From positions 124,001 through 188,000 of the forward strand of contig NZ_JACAOS010000003.1 of assembly GCF_013386165.1 (NCBI RefSeq): 64,000 nucleotides of DNA. The letters are read 5' to 3'. The translations under genes were made by a program, and so were the position numbers. The notes under the pieces are model-generated. The model worked only from the letters and a program-made list of their open reading frames with translations, was not told where the DNA came from and did no database searches. The DNA comes from Pseudomonas gingeri. GTDB lineage: Bacteria > Pseudomonadota > Gammaproteobacteria > Pseudomonadales > Pseudomonadaceae. Below, piece by piece: positions 53,706 through 63,678 of the stretch; position 1 is the stretch's first letter, and the number at the start of each line of letters is the position of its first letter.

Positions 53706-54935
53706 TCAGGTGTTATTGCAACCCTTGGCAATGGAGTCCTCATTGGAGGTGTAAGGTCGCGACGGCTCCAGGTTCCACTGCGGTTTGTTGCGGGCAACGT
53801 TGAAGTGGCAGACCAGTTGGCGGCGCATGCTGCCGACCGTGCTGTCACGGTTGTCCGGGTTGTTTTTCCAGTTCGCGTCCAGGTAATGGTCCGACGCCAG
53901 TTCGTTGAAGAAGTTGTTGGTCTGGTTGTCCTGGATCTTCCGGCCGCAATCGGTCGGCGTCACTTCCAGTGTCATGATCTTTTTCCCGAACCCCGGATCA
54001 TCGCGCTCCACCCAGGCGGCACTCTGCACATAACGGTCGCAGCCATTGCGCTCGGTCGTGGGGTAGATCACCTGTTTCTTGCTGTCATAGGCAAAGCTGG
54101 CGTCCTGTTGCGGCGTTTGCGGCAACTTCATGTTGATCACCGGCAGGTAGCGCTGAGTTGCCTGGTACCACTGGATCTGATTCAGCCGGGCACCTTCCAG
54201 GCCGCTGTCTTCGGCATAGAACAGGGCCAGGATCGACGGCGAGATCGGCGGTTTCTCTTCCCATTTGGCCAGGCGCAGTTCGTTCTGGGTGCCGAAGGAT
54301 TCGGCCGCGATCTGGGCCATGGCGCGGATGCTCTGGTAGAACGCCGGGCCGGCCGCGCTATTGCGTTCATCACGCACGTCAAAGGAGCACTGGCGCGAAT
54401 GGTCGCCGCCGTTCTGCCGGTAGTTGGCACCCCATTGTTCGGCGGTGGTCACACCGATCTCATTGCAGAATTTTTCCACGCTGCCCGGTGTGCGCCGAGA
54501 ATCGGTGCAGCCGGCCTGCTGGCGATCGTCGGTGGCAGCATCGATGGGGAACGAGCACAACACGGCGTAATCCTGGTGATCCTTGGGGTTGCCGAAGATG
54601 GTGTCGAAGATAAAGCCGCTGGTGAGGCCGTAGGCCAGTTTGCGGAATTTCGAATCCTTGCGCAGGTAAGACGCCGAGACGCCGCCGCTGGCCTGGCTCT
54701 TCGGACTGATGCTGTAGAACTGATAGTCGGTGGACGGCCAGGTGGCCCGGAACAGTACCCCGGAGCAAAGGAACGCCGGCTTGGACGGGCCACCGCAATC
54801 CTGCCGTGTGTCGTTGTAGAGTTGGTTGAGGCGGGCGACGGTGTCGCTGCCTTGATCGGCATGGGCGCCGGAGTAAACAGACAGGCCAAGGACAACGGCC
54901 ATGCAGGCGATGGGCGCTCTTGTACTTTTCATCAT
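53706..54935 (-). CDS. Halovibrin HvnA-like secreted protein
   Basis: This 409-aa protein has a signal peptide (about residues 1-26, ending YSGAHADQG) and about nine cysteines in the mature part, which suggests disulphide bonding. The segments RLNQLYNDTRQDCGG, SPSILALFYAEDSGL and RRQLVCHFNVARNKPQWNLE match what I recall of proteins annotated as halovibrin in Pseudomonas. Vibrio halovibrins are secreted NAD-glycohydrolases, but that activity is not shown for this branch. The start is at 54935 or the adjacent Met codon at 54932, after GGGAAG. A much longer open frame reaching into the LysR gene is not real. Confidence 0.7.
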   Translation of the reverse strand: MMKSTRAPIACMAVVLGLSVYSGAHADQGSDTVARLNQLYNDTRQDCGGPSKPAFLCSGVLFRATWPSTDYQFYSISPKSQASGGVSASYLRKDSKFRKLAYGLTSGFIFDTIFGNPKDHQDYAVLCSFPIDAATDDRQQAGCTDSRRTPGSVEKFCNEIGVTTAEQWGANYRQNGGDHSRQCSFDVRDERNSAAGPAFYQSIRAMAQIAAESFGTQNELRLAKWEEKPPISPSILALFYAEDSGLEGARLNQIQWYQATQRYLPVINMKLPQTPQQDASFAYDSKKQVIYPTTERNGCDRYVQSAAWVERDDPGFGKKIMTLEVTPTDCGRKIQDNQTNNFFNELASDHYLDANWKNNPDNRDSTVGSMRRQLVCHFNVARNKPQWNLEPSRPYTSNEDSIAKGCNNT

Positions 54936-55078
54936 GCTGCGACTTCCCTGTGGTTTGAAACAGTGGCCGGTGTCGACCTGCCTCACTGGCAATGGCATGA
55001 GAATAGAAGGACTTACGCGCGGTGACGGATTTTTTTGAGCGGTCGTGACGGGGTTCATGGAGTGAACCCCGAGGGCGG

Positions 55079-55993
55079 CTAGATCGACAGTTGTCGAAAG
55101 TGTTCCTGCAGGAATTCCACGCAGACCCGCAGTTTTCCGGAGTAGGCCAGCCGCGTTGGGTACACCGCCCAGACATTCGCGCTCTGGGTGTAATCGTGCA
55201 GCACTCGCACCAGTCGACCCTGTTCCAGTAGCGGTTTGACGTCCCATAACGAACGCAGCAGGATGCCGCGTCCGTCCAGGGCCCATTGCAGGACAATCTC
55301 GCCACTGTTGGAGGACAACGGCCCACGCACCCGGACGCTGTCCTGGTTGCCGTCGCGCTCCAGGTTCCAGATGCCGAAGGCGTTGTCGCGCTCCTTGAGC
55401 ACCAGGCAGTCGTGCTGCTCCAGATCGCCCAGTTGCTGCGGTGCGCCACGCCGTTCCAGATAGGCAGGGGCGGCGCAGAGCACCCGCCGGTTGCTCACCA
55501 GGCGGCGGCCGATGTGCTGGCCGGGGATGTCGTCGCCCACGCGGATTTCCAGGTCGAAGCCTTCGCTGACGATGTCCACCACGCGGTCGAACAGATCCAG
55601 GCGGATCTCCAGGTCTGGGTAACGTTCGGCCAGTAACGACAGCGCCGGGGCCACGTGATTGCGCCCGAAACCGAAGCTGCTGCACAGGTGCAGGCGGCCG
55701 CTGGGGCTGTCGTGGGCTTCGCAGAGTTCGTCGTTGAGTTGCTGGAAGTCTTCGAGAATACGCACGGCCCAGCGTTGCACCCGTTCACCGTCCTCGGTCA
55801 GGGCGATACGTCGGCTGGTGCGATGCAGCAGGCGGGTGGCGAGGGTGGTTTCGAGAATCTGGATACGCTTGCTGACATAGGCGGGCGACAGTCCCAGTTC
55901 ATCGGCGGCCGCGGCAAAGCCGGCCTTGCGGATGACGGTCAGGAATACACGCAGGTCTTCAGGCAGGGGCACGGTGTCTTTCTTCTGGTTCAT
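55079..55993 (-). CDS. LysR-family transcriptional regulator
   Basis: This is a 304-aa regulator with an N-terminal winged helix (about residues 8-65, AAAADELGLSPAYVSKRIQI) and a LysR effector domain with SPSGRLHLCSSFGFGRNHV. The subgroup resembles the DmlR/YafC-type regulators. The start at 55993 (MNQKKDTVPLPEDLRVF) fits the family better than 56038. It lies between the hvnA-like and dctA genes, all on the minus strand. DmlR-type regulators can control C4-dicarboxylate use, so dctA is a possible target. Confidence 0.9.
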   Translation of the reverse strand: MNQKKDTVPLPEDLRVFLTVIRKAGFAAAADELGLSPAYVSKRIQILETTLATRLLHRTSRRIALTEDGERVQRWAVRILEDFQQLNDELCEAHDSPSGRLHLCSSFGFGRNHVAPALSLLAERYPDLEIRLDLFDRVVDIVSEGFDLEIRVGDDIPGQHIGRRLVSNRRVLCAAPAYLERRGAPQQLGDLEQHDCLVLKERDNAFGIWNLERDGNQDSVRVRGPLSSNSGEIVLQWALDGRGILLRSLWDVKPLLEQGRLVRVLHDYTQSANVWAVYPTRLAYSGKLRVCVEFLQEHFRQLSI

Positions 55994-56073
55994 GGGCGAA
56001 GCAACGAACACTGGCGGCAGGAGCCGCCAGAATAGCATTGGATGGGTAAAGCCGATGATCGCCGAACTCGCCC

Positions 56074-56161
56074 CTGTAGGCGCCGGCTTGCTGGCGATTC
56101 AGGCGACGCGGTTTGCCAGGACACCGCGTCGATACCATCGCCAGCAAGCCGGCTCCTACAG
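56074..56161. repeat. REP pair overlapping the end of dctA
   Basis: TGTAGGCGCCGGCTTGCTGG and CCAGCAAGCCGGCTCCTACA flank a centre containing GACGCGG..CCGCGTC. The right end overlaps the last three bases of dctA, so the dctA stop codon (TAG) lies within the REP end sequence. The inner spacer is almost identical to the element at 61.6 kb. Confidence 0.88.
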
Positions 56162-57454
56162 GTCTGTGGTCGCCTGGGCTTCCAGCGCCTTGCGTCCGCG
56201 CTTGAGGGCAATCGGGGCCATCTTGCTGCGGTCCAGTTCACCTTCCCAGGCGGCCACCACCAGCGAAGCGACGGCGTTGCCGATGATATTGGTCAACGAA
56301 CGGCACTCGGCCATGAATCGGTCGACGCCGAGGATCAGCACCATTGCCGCCACCGGTACGGTCGGCACCACCGCCAGACTTGCGGCCAGGGCGACGAACC
56401 CCGCACCGACCACGGCACCGGCGCCTTTGGAGGTGAGCATGGTCACCGCCAGCAAAGTCAGCTGTTGCTCCAGGGTCAGGTCGATATTGGTCGCCTGGGC
56501 CAGGAACAGCACCGCCAGGGTCATGTAGATATTGGTGCCGTCGAGGTTGAAGGTATAGCCGGTGGGCACCACGATGCCCACCACGCCCTTGGAGCAGCCG
56601 AGGCTTTCCAGCTTCTGGATGAGCTGGGGCAGGGCCGACTCCGACGAACTGGTGCCGAGCACGATCAGCAGTTCCGACTTGATGTAGCCGAGCAGGCGGA
56701 AGATGCTGAAGCCGGCATAACGGGCGATGCTGCCCAGGACGCAGGTCACGAAGATAAAGGCGGTCAGGTAGAAGGTGCCGACCAGCTTCATCAGCGGCAG
56801 CAGCGAGCCCAGGCCGTATTTGCCGATGGTGAAGGCCATCGCGCCGAATGCGCCGATCGGGGCCACGCGGGCAATCATGCCGACAATACGGAAGAACACT
56901 TCGCTGGCCTGGTGGATCACGCCAACCAGCGGACGGGCTTTTTCACCGACCATCACCAGGGCCAGGCCGAACAGGATCGAGACGAACAGCACCGGCAGGA
57001 TTTCGCCCTGGGAGAAGGCGTCGAAGAAGGTGGTGGGGATCACATGCAGCAGGAAGCCGGTGATGCCTTCGCCATGCTGGGCCTGGCCGACGAAGTTGGC
57101 GATGGCCGAGGTATCGAGGGTTTTCACGTCGACATTGAAACCCGAGCCCGGGTGCAGGACATGGGCGGCCACGAGGCCGATCGCCAGGGCGAAGGTGGAG
57201 ACGATTTCGAAGTACAGCAAGGCCTTGCCGCCAACCCGCCCGACCTGTTTCACGTCGTGCATGCTGGTGATGCCGGAGACCACGGTGCAGAAGATGATCG
57301 GGCCGATGATCATCTTGATCAGTTTGATGAAACCGTCGCCCAGGGGCTTGAGGTCGATACCGGTCTGCGGCCAGTGGTTGCCGATCAGCACCCCCAGCAC
57401 GATGGCGATGACCACCTGGACATACAGGGTTCCCAGCAGTTTGCGGATTGTCAT
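56156..57454 (-). CDS. dctA: C4-dicarboxylate transporter DctA
   Basis: This 432-aa DAACS-family symporter takes up succinate, fumarate and malate with cations. It shows the diagnostic serine-rich loop [12 protein letters not shown], the later [17 protein letters not shown] and the C-terminal [19 protein letters not shown]. It has about eight membrane segments with two re-entrant loops. The start at 57454 ([13 protein letters not shown]) is the family norm. The C-terminal stop is supplied by the end of a REP element, which may have replaced a slightly different natural tail. Confidence 0.95.
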   Translation of the reverse strand: MTIRKLLGTLYVQVVIAIVLGVLIGNHWPQTGIDLKPLGDGFIKLIKMIIGPIIFCTVVSGITSMHDVKQVGRVGGKALLYFEIVSTFALAIGLVAAHVLHPGSGFNVDVKTLDTSAIANFVGQAQHGEGITGFLLHVIPTTFFDAFSQGEILPVLFVSILFGLALVMVGEKARPLVGVIHQASEVFFRIVGMIARVAPIGAFGAMAFTIGKYGLGSLLPLMKLVGTFYLTAFIFVTCVLGSIARYAGFSIFRLLGYIKSELLIVLGTSSSESALPQLIQKLESLGCSKGVVGIVVPTGYTFNLDGTNIYMTLAVLFLAQATNIDLTLEQQLTLLAVTMLTSKGAGAVVGAGFVALAASLAVVPTVPVAAMVLILGVDRFMAECRSLTNIIGNAVASLVVAAWEGELDRSKMAPIALKRGRKALEAQATTDL

Positions 57455-57567
57455 TGTTATTATCTCGTCACGGTCTTTTGGGGGAGAGGGCAAGCCGATC
57501 CCGTCATGGGCCGCTCGCGGTAGCCCATGGGGGGAAGGGGTGGATCAGGTCCTTTGAGTCAGGCTGT

Positions 57568-58443
57568 TCAGCGCAGGAAGGTGAGGACTTCGCCGAGCAG
57601 CTGTTCCGGGATTTCTTCGGCCAGGTAGTGACCGCCGGGCAAGGCCTTGCCCCGTACGTCGGTGGCGACCTGCTGCCATTCTTGCAGTGGATTGAAGCAG
57701 CGGCCGACAGTGCCTTCGGCGCCCCAGAGCGCCAGCAGCGGCATATTCAGCTGGCGTCCGGCTTCGATATCGGCGCGGTCGTGTTCCAGGTCGAGGGTGG
57801 CGCTGGCACGGTAGTCTTCGCAGATGCCCCGCGCGCTGCCGGGCAGGCTGATGCAGCGCAGGTATTCGGCGAAGGCTTCGTCGGTAAACGGCTTGAGGCC
57901 GGCGCTGCGGCTGCCCATCACGCTGCGCAGGTATTGTTCCGGGTTGGCTTCGATGAGCATTTCCGGCAATGGGGCCGGGCGGATCAGGAAGAACCAGTGC
58001 CAGTAGGCGCGGGCGAAGGCTTCGTCGGTCTGGGCGTACATCGACAGGGTCGGGGCGATGTCCAGCAGCACCATGCGTTGCACGGTCGAAGGATGGTCGA
58101 GTGCCAGGCGATGGGCGACACGGGCGCCGCGGTCGTGGGCCAGGACCGAGAATTGGCTGAAACCCAGGGAGTCCATCAAGGCCACGCCGTCGCGGCCCAT
58201 CTCGCGTTTGGAGTAATTGAGGTGCTGCTCGTCGGCTTCGGGGCGGGCGCTGTCGCCATAGCCGCGCAGGTCGGCGGCGACCACGGTGAAGTGCTTGGCC
58301 AAATCGCCGGCGATCTTGTGCCAGATGACATGCGTCTGCGGGTGGCCGTGCAGCAGGAGCAGGCCCGGCCCGCTACCGCCGATGCGGTAGGCAATGTCCA
58401 CACCGTTGACGTGGCGCTGGTCTTTCTGGAATCCGGCGAACAT
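57568..58443 (-). CDS. Haloacetate (fluoroacetate) dehalogenase-like alpha/beta hydrolase
   Basis: This 291-aa cytoplasmic hydrolase matches the H-1 haloacetate dehalogenase group: LLLHGHPQTHVIWHKI (oxyanion), DLRGYGDS, nucleophile Asp in LAHDRGARVAHRLALDHP, YWHWFFL with the halide-pocket His/Trp, and the catalytic His in PGGHYLAEE. Epoxide hydrolases share several of these features and remain an alternative. AAGGAG seven bases upstream sets the start at 58443. It is divergent from the AraC regulator gene at 58620. Confidence 0.88.
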   Translation of the reverse strand: MFAGFQKDQRHVNGVDIAYRIGGSGPGLLLLHGHPQTHVIWHKIAGDLAKHFTVVAADLRGYGDSARPEADEQHLNYSKREMGRDGVALMDSLGFSQFSVLAHDRGARVAHRLALDHPSTVQRMVLLDIAPTLSMYAQTDEAFARAYWHWFFLIRPAPLPEMLIEANPEQYLRSVMGSRSAGLKPFTDEAFAEYLRCISLPGSARGICEDYRASATLDLEHDRADIEAGRQLNMPLLALWGAEGTVGRCFNPLQEWQQVATDVRGKALPGGHYLAEEIPEQLLGEVLTFLR

Positions 58444-58619
58444 GGAATGACTCCTTATGATTGTTGTGCACATCCTAAGACCCACAGCGCACGGGGCAAG
58501 GCGCAAAGCGTGGTGCGCTTGTTCATGAAGTGTGTTGGGTCGCGTCAGACGCCGGGTTTTCGCACGGCACTGTTAAGATAGCCGTCACACGGATCAGTAC
58601 AGGGCTTGAGTGACGGCCG

Positions 58620-59636
58620 ATGTCGGAAAAAGACAGCATCTCCATCCATCTGGTGCACGAGGCACTGTTGCAGAGTTGCGCCCCCGGTGCGGACACCGTG
58701 CAGGTGCTGGACCAGGTCGGGATCGACCCGGCGCTGCTGGAACAGGCTGATGGCCGCGTACCGGCCAGTGATTACGCGCGGCTGTGGCGGCTGTTGGCGC
58801 GGCGCAACGATGACGAGTTCTTTGGCATGGACCCGCGCAAGCTGCGCGCCGGCAGTTTCGCCTACCTGTGTCGCGCGGGCATGGCGCAGCCAAGCGTGGC
58901 AGCTGGGCTGGATGCGGTATTGGGCTTTCTGTCGTTGATGTTCGAACGCCTGCCGGCGCAACTGGTGCACCGGCAAAGCCTGGCGGAAATCGTCCTGCTG
59001 GAGCCAGAAGGGCCGGAGCGCCGGCCGTTTACCTACTTCGCCTACTGGATGATCGTCCATGGCGTGGCCTGCTGGCTGGCCGGGCGGCGTATCCCGATCC
59101 TGGCCATCGAACTGCGCTGCGCCGAGCCGGATTACTGCGAGGACTATCGGGTGATGTTTTCCGAGAACCTGCGCTTTGACCGGCCACGCACCCGGATGAT
59201 CTTTTCCGCCGACTGCCTGGACCTGCCGATCAAGCGCAGTGCCGAGGAGCTGCAACGCTTCCTGGCGCTGGCGCCGGCCAATATCCTGGTCAAGTACCGC
59301 GATGCCCAGAGCCTGGCCAGCCGTATCAAGCAGGACCTGCGGCAACTGCCCGCCGAAGCCTGGCCGGAAACCGAAGGCCTGGCCGTGCAATTGTGCATGT
59401 CGGCCTCGACCTTGCGGCGGCGGCTGGCGGAAGAAGGGCAGACCTACCAGGGCCTCAAGGACAGCGTGCGCAAGGAGTGGGCGATTGCCTGGTTGGCGGA
59501 GCCTGCGATCAGCTTCGCCGAGATCGCCACGCGGCTGGGCTTTGCCGACGCCAGTTCGTTCTACAAGGCCTTTCGCAAATGGTCCGGGTCCAACCCGGGG
59601 CATTACCGCAGCTTGATCCTCAACGAGGCGCACTGA
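58620..59636 (+). CDS. AraC-family transcriptional regulator
   Basis: This 338-aa protein has an N-terminal arabinose-binding-like domain (about residues 20-205) of the type found in OruR/ArgR-like and MmsR-like Pseudomonas regulators. A C-terminal pair of helix-turn-helices (about 240-335) includes CMSASTLRRRLAEEGQTYQGLKD and FADASSFYKAFRKWSGSNPG. It lies just upstream of the acyl-CoA catabolic operon and divergent from the haloacetate dehalogenase, so either may be its target. The ribosome binding site is weak. Confidence 0.92.
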   Translation: MSEKDSISIHLVHEALLQSCAPGADTVQVLDQVGIDPALLEQADGRVPASDYARLWRLLARRNDDEFFGMDPRKLRAGSFAYLCRAGMAQPSVAAGLDAVLGFLSLMFERLPAQLVHRQSLAEIVLLEPEGPERRPFTYFAYWMIVHGVACWLAGRRIPILAIELRCAEPDYCEDYRVMFSENLRFDRPRTRMIFSADCLDLPIKRSAEELQRFLALAPANILVKYRDAQSLASRIKQDLRQLPAEAWPETEGLAVQLCMSASTLRRRLAEEGQTYQGLKDSVRKEWAIAWLAEPAISFAEIATRLGFADASSFYKAFRKWSGSNPGHYRSLILNEAH

Positions 59637-59663
59637 CCGAGATCCTGCCTACCCCAGAAACCC

Positions 59664-59746
59664 TGTAGGAGCCGGCTTGCTGGCGATGACGTCCGCAAGA
59701 TCGATGCAAAACTTGCTGGCCTCATCGCCAGCAAGCCGGCTCCCAC
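59664..59746. repeat. REP pair between the AraC and acyl-CoA synthetase genes
   Basis: TGTAGGAGCCGGCTTGCTGG and CCAGCAAGCCGGCTCCCAC bracket a centre unlike those of the 56.1 kb and 61.6 kb elements. It is one member of the GCCGGC-end REP family. Confidence 0.88.
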
Positions 59747-59896
59747 CCGTTCGTGCATCGCTGGCAACCCCCCATATTGGCCAAACCAGTCAATCAGGTT
59801 GAAAGCTTTGACCATTGTCCCAAGTCCCTGACAGCGCGACTATTTCCAGGATTTTTCTACGGTTCCCTCCAATAACAAGACCGAGAGATTCTGGAC

Positions 59897-61543
59897 ATGC
59901 GCGACTATCAGACCGCCACCGCGGATTTCGATTATCAGCAAGCGGCCCATGCGGGCCTGAAAGGGACTTTGACGGCGCTCAACGCCTGTATCGAATGCTG
60001 CGACCGGCATGCGTTGCCGGGGCGGATCGCGCTGTTCTGGGAGGGGCGCGATGGCAGTAGCGCGATCTACACCTTCAGCGAATTGCAGGACAAGGCGGGG
60101 CGCTTCGCCAACTTCCTGCTGGCCCAGGGCGTGCGCCGTGGCGACAAGGTCGCCGCGCTGTTGCCGCGTAATGTCGAACTCTTGATCACGCTGTTCGCCA
60201 CCTGGCGTATCGGCGCCGTCTACCAGCCGTTGTTCACCGCTTTCGGGCCCAAGGCCATCGAGCATCGCCTGGGCAGTTCCGGGGCCAAGCTGGTGGTGAC
60301 CGACGGGGCCAATCGCGCCAAACTCAGCGAAGTCGCCGACTGCCCGAGCATTGTCACGGTTGGCGGCCCCAAGGGGCAGGGCATCGTGCGCGGTGATTTC
60401 AGCTTCTGGGCCGAGCTGGACAACCATCCGGCCTACTGTGAGCCGCTGCTGCTGACGGGCGAAGATCCGTTCCTGCTGATGTTCACCTCGGGCACCACCG
60501 GTCCGGCGAAACCTCTGGAAGTGCCGCTCAAGGCGATCATCGCGTTCCAGAACTACAGCCGTGACGCGGTTGACCTGCGCCCCGAAGACGGGTTCTGGAA
60601 TGTCGCCGATCCGGGTTGGGCCTACGGCCTCTACTTCGGCATCACCGGACCGCTGGGCATCGGCCACCCGATCACCTTCTACGATGGCCCGTTCACCGTG
60701 GAAAGCACCTGCCGGATCATCGAGAAATACGCCATCACCAACCTCACCGGCTCGCCCACTGCCTATCGGCTACTGATTGCCGCGGGCGACGCTTTCGCCA
60801 GCAAGGTCAAGGGCCGCCTGCGGGTGGTCAGCAGCGCCGGCGAGCCGCTGAACCCGGAGGTGATCCGCTGGTTCGCCGACAACCTGGGGGTGAGCATTCT
60901 CGACCACTACGGCCAGACCGAAATGGGCATGGTGCTGTGCAATCACCATGGCCTCGAACACCCGGTGCATGTCGGCTCGGCGGGGTTCGCTTCGCCCGGG
61001 CATCGCATCGTGGTGCTGGACGAACAGCAGCAGGAGTTGGCGGTCGGGCAGCCAGGCATTCTCGCGCTGGATCGCTCCCAGTCGCCGATGTTCTGGTTCA
61101 ACGGCTACCAGGGTTTCGAAACCAAGGCTTTCATCGGCCGCTACTACCTCAGCGGCGATACCGTGGAGCTAAATCCGGACGGCAGCATCAGCTTTGTCGG
61201 GCGCAGCGATGATGTGATTACCACCTCGGGTTATCGGGTCGGACCGTTCGATGTCGAAAGCGCCCTGGTGGAGCATCCGGCCGTGGTGGAAGCCGCGGTG
61301 GTCGGCAAGCCTTGCCCGGAACGGACCGAAGTGGTGAAGGCCTTTGTGGTGCTCAGTGCGCGTTATCGGGCCGAGCCACAGTTGGCCGAGGAGTTGCGCC
61401 TCTATGTGCGCAAGCGCCTGGCGGCCCATGCCTACCCACGGGAAATCGAATTCGTCGACGAGTTGCCCAAGACGCCGAGCGGCAAGTTGCAACGTTTCAT
61501 TTTGCGTAATCAGGAAATCGCCAAGGCCCAGGCCAGCACCTGA
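59897..61543 (+). CDS. Acyl-CoA synthetase (AMP-forming, medium/short-chain type)
   Basis: This 548-aa ANL-superfamily ligase activates a carboxylic acid to its CoA thioester with ATP. It has the P-loop-like motif [15 protein letters not shown] near residues 196-210, the A5 motif [10 protein letters not shown], and the C-terminal [10 protein letters not shown] where the catalytic Lys follows Gly. It resembles the AcsM/benzoate-like subgroup. It heads a run of acyl-CoA genes matching P. putida PP_2213-2217 (recalled), which supports a short-chain or branched acid substrate. GAGAG lies about ten bases upstream of the ATG. Confidence 0.93.
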   Translation: MRDYQTATADFDYQQAAHAGLKGTLTALNACIECCDRHALPGRIALFWEGRDGSSAIYTFSELQDKAGRFANFLLAQGVRRGDKVAALLPRNVELLITLFATWRIGAVYQPLFTAFGPKAIEHRLGSSGAKLVVTDGANRAKLSEVADCPSIVTVGGPKGQGIVRGDFSFWAELDNHPAYCEPLLLTGEDPFLLMFTSGTTGPAKPLEVPLKAIIAFQNYSRDAVDLRPEDGFWNVADPGWAYGLYFGITGPLGIGHPITFYDGPFTVESTCRIIEKYAITNLTGSPTAYRLLIAAGDAFASKVKGRLRVVSSAGEPLNPEVIRWFADNLGVSILDHYGQTEMGMVLCNHHGLEHPVHVGSAGFASPGHRIVVLDEQQQELAVGQPGILALDRSQSPMFWFNGYQGFETKAFIGRYYLSGDTVELNPDGSISFVGRSDDVITTSGYRVGPFDVESALVEHPAVVEAAVVGKPCPERTEVVKAFVVLSARYRAEPQLAEELRLYVRKRLAAHAYPREIEFVDELPKTPSGKLQRFILRNQEIAKAQAST

Positions 61544-61552
61544 ATACGCAAT

Positions 61553-61650
61553 CCCCTGTGTAGGAGCCGGCTTGCTGGCGATCCAGGCGACGCGGTTTGA
61601 CAGGACACCGCGTCGCTACCATCGCCAGCAAGCCGGCTCCCACACAGGGG
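61553..61650. repeat. REP pair with extended palindromic ends in the acyl-CoA operon
   Basis: CCCCTGTGTAGGAGCCGG and CCGGCTCCCACACAGGGG are nearly perfect complements. The inner GACGCGG..CCGCGTC segment is shared with the element at 56074-56161, differing at only about three positions. It separates the synthetase and dehydrogenase genes. Confidence 0.9.
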
Positions 61651-61700
61651 GGGCGCGTCGGTCATCAGCGTTATTTACGGTTTTAACGAAGGACAGTGCA

Positions 61701-62468
61701 ATGAACATTCAAGACAAGGCTTTCATGGTCAGCGGCGGGGCTTCCGGCCTCGGTGCGGCCACCGCTGAAATGCTGGTGGCCGCCGGCGCCAAGGTGATGC
61801 TGGTGGACCTCAATGCCGAGGCCGTCGCTGCCCAGGCGAAAAAGCTCGGGCCGCAAGCCCGTAGCGTGGTCGCCGACATTACCCAGGAAGCCCAGGCCCA
61901 GGCGGCGGTGCAGGCGGCGGTCGAGGCCTTTGGCGGGCTGCACGGCCTGGTCAACTGCGCCGGCATCGTGCGCGGCGAGAAGATCCTCGGCAAGAACGGC
62001 CCGCACCTGCTGGAAAGCTTCAGCCAGGTGATCAACGTCAACCTGATCGGCAGCTTCAACCTGCTGCGCCTGGCCGCCGCCGCCATCGCCGAGACCGAGG
62101 CGGATGCCGACGGCGAGCGCGGGGTGATCATCAATACGGCCTCCGCCGCCGCCTATGACGGGCAGGTCGGCCAGGCCGCCTATGCCGCGTCCAAGGGTGC
62201 CATCGTCAGCCTGACCCTGCCGGCGGCTCGCGAGCTGGCGCGGTTCGGGATTCGCGTCATGACCATTGCTCCCGGCATCTTCGAAACCCCGATGATGGCC
62301 GGCATGAGCCCTGAAGTCCGGGCCTCGCTTTCGGCCGGCGTGCCATTCCCGCCGCGCCTGGGCAAACCCACCGAATACGCCGCCCTGGTGCGGCATATCA
62401 TTGAAAACAGCATGCTCAACGGCGAGGTGATCCGTCTCGACGGTGCCTTGCGCATGGCTGCGAAATAG
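61701..62468 (+). CDS. SDR-type 3-hydroxyacyl-CoA dehydrogenase
   Basis: This 255-aa short-chain dehydrogenase resembles the type II 3-hydroxyacyl-CoA/2-methyl-3-hydroxybutyryl-CoA dehydrogenases. It has the NAD-binding [14 protein letters not shown] near residues 12-25, the NCAG motif, the catalytic Ser in NTASAAAY and Tyr/Lys in YAASKGA. The typical [13 protein letters not shown] and the terminal GALRMAAK are present. AAGGA lies eight bases before the ATG. It oxidises the hydroxyacyl-CoA made downstream of the acyl-CoA dehydrogenase in the same operon. Confidence 0.93.
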   Translation: MNIQDKAFMVSGGASGLGAATAEMLVAAGAKVMLVDLNAEAVAAQAKKLGPQARSVVADITQEAQAQAAVQAAVEAFGGLHGLVNCAGIVRGEKILGKNGPHLLESFSQVINVNLIGSFNLLRLAAAAIAETEADADGERGVIINTASAAAYDGQVGQAAYAASKGAIVSLTLPAARELARFGIRVMTIAPGIFETPMMAGMSPEVRASLSAGVPFPPRLGKPTEYAALVRHIIENSMLNGEVIRLDGALRMAAK

Positions 62469-62479
62469 GAGACTCGATC

Positions 62480-63670
62480 ATGACCCACAACGATCCGATT
62501 GTTATCGTCAGTGCCGTGCGCACCCCCATGGGCGGCTTCCAGGGTGACCTGAAAAGCCTCAGTGCGCCGCAACTGGGCGCTGCCGCGATCCGTGCCGCCG
62601 TCGAGCGCGCGCAAGTGGCGCCGGACGCAGTCGAGCACGTGCTGTTCGGTTGCGTGCTGTCCGCCGGTCTCGGCCAGGCCCCGGCGCGCCAGGCCGCCCT
62701 CGGCGCCGGGCTGGACAAGTCGACCCGCTGCACCACCCTGAACAAGATGTGTGGTTCCGGCATGGAGGCGACCATCCTCGCCCACGACATGCTCGTGGCC
62801 GGCAGCGCCGAGGTGGTGGTGGCCGGCGGCATGGAAAGCATGTCCAACGCGCCGTACCTGCTGGACCGCGCCCGCAGCGGCTACCGCATGGGCCACGGCC
62901 AGGTGCTCGACCACATGTTCCTCGACGGTCTCGAAGATGCCTACGACAAGGGCCGCCTGATGGGCACCTTCGCCGAGGATTGCGCCGAAAGCCACGGTTT
63001 CAGCCGCGAAACCCAGGATGCCTTTGCCGTGGCCTCCCTGACCCGTGCGCAAGAAGCCATCAGTGAGGGGCGTTTCCGCGCGGAAATCGTGCCGTTGACG
63101 GTCACCGTGGGCAAGGAGCAACGGCTGATCAGCGATGACGAGCAGCCACCCAAGGCCCGGCTGGACAAGATCGCCAGCTTGAAACCGGCATTCCGCCCGG
63201 GCGGTACGGTCACGGCGGCGAACTCCAGTTCGATTTCCGACGGCGCGGCGGCACTGGTGCTGATGCGCCAGTCCGAAGCACAGAAGCGTGGCCTCCAACC
63301 CCTGGCGGTCATTCGCGGGCATGCGGCGTTCGCCGACACGCCGGGCCTGTTCCCGGTCGCTCCGGTGGGCGCGATCCAGAAATTGATGAAAAAAACCGGT
63401 TGGAGCCTGGACGAGGTCGATCGCTTTGAAATCAACGAAGCCTTCGCCGTGGTCACATTGGTGACCATGCAAAAGCTGGAGTTGCACCACGACAAGGTCA
63501 ATGTGCACGGCGGCGCCTGTGCCCTGGGCCATCCGATCGGTGCCTCCGGTGCGCGGATTCTGGTGAGCCTGCTCTCGGCCCTGCGCCAGAAAGGTCTGAA
63601 GCGCGGTGTCGCCGCCATCTGCATCGGCGGCGGTGAAGCCACGGCCATGGCCGTCGAGTGCCTGTACTAG
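62480..63670 (+). CDS. Acetyl-CoA acetyltransferase (thiolase)
   Basis: This 396-aa thiolase has the acyl-accepting Cys in LNKMCGSGMEATILAHD near residue 92, the His in EINEAFAVV-type context followed by GGACALGHPIGASGARIL, and the C-terminal catalytic Cys in AAICIGGGEATAMAVE. It cleaves the 3-ketoacyl-CoA formed by the preceding dehydrogenase. It begins 11 bp after that gene with AGGAG eight bases upstream, and the acyl-CoA dehydrogenase gene follows after nine bases, so the cluster is a tight operon. Confidence 0.95.
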   Translation: MTHNDPIVIVSAVRTPMGGFQGDLKSLSAPQLGAAAIRAAVERAQVAPDAVEHVLFGCVLSAGLGQAPARQAALGAGLDKSTRCTTLNKMCGSGMEATILAHDMLVAGSAEVVVAGGMESMSNAPYLLDRARSGYRMGHGQVLDHMFLDGLEDAYDKGRLMGTFAEDCAESHGFSRETQDAFAVASLTRAQEAISEGRFRAEIVPLTVTVGKEQRLISDDEQPPKARLDKIASLKPAFRPGGTVTAANSSSISDGAAALVLMRQSEAQKRGLQPLAVIRGHAAFADTPGLFPVAPVGAIQKLMKKTGWSLDEVDRFEINEAFAVVTLVTMQKLELHHDKVNVHGGACALGHPIGASGARILVSLLSALRQKGLKRGVAAICIGGGEATAMAVECLY

Positions 63671-63678
63671 GAGTTGCC

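Noticed and set aside
53706..55685. A 659-aa open frame on the minus strand
   Set aside because: Only the last 409 codons have a signal peptide and ribosome binding site. The rest is an out-of-frame shadow of the LysR gene.
56042..57523. 493-aa plus-strand frame opposite dctA
   Set aside because: Asp/Gln/His-rich antisense shadow of an obvious transporter gene.
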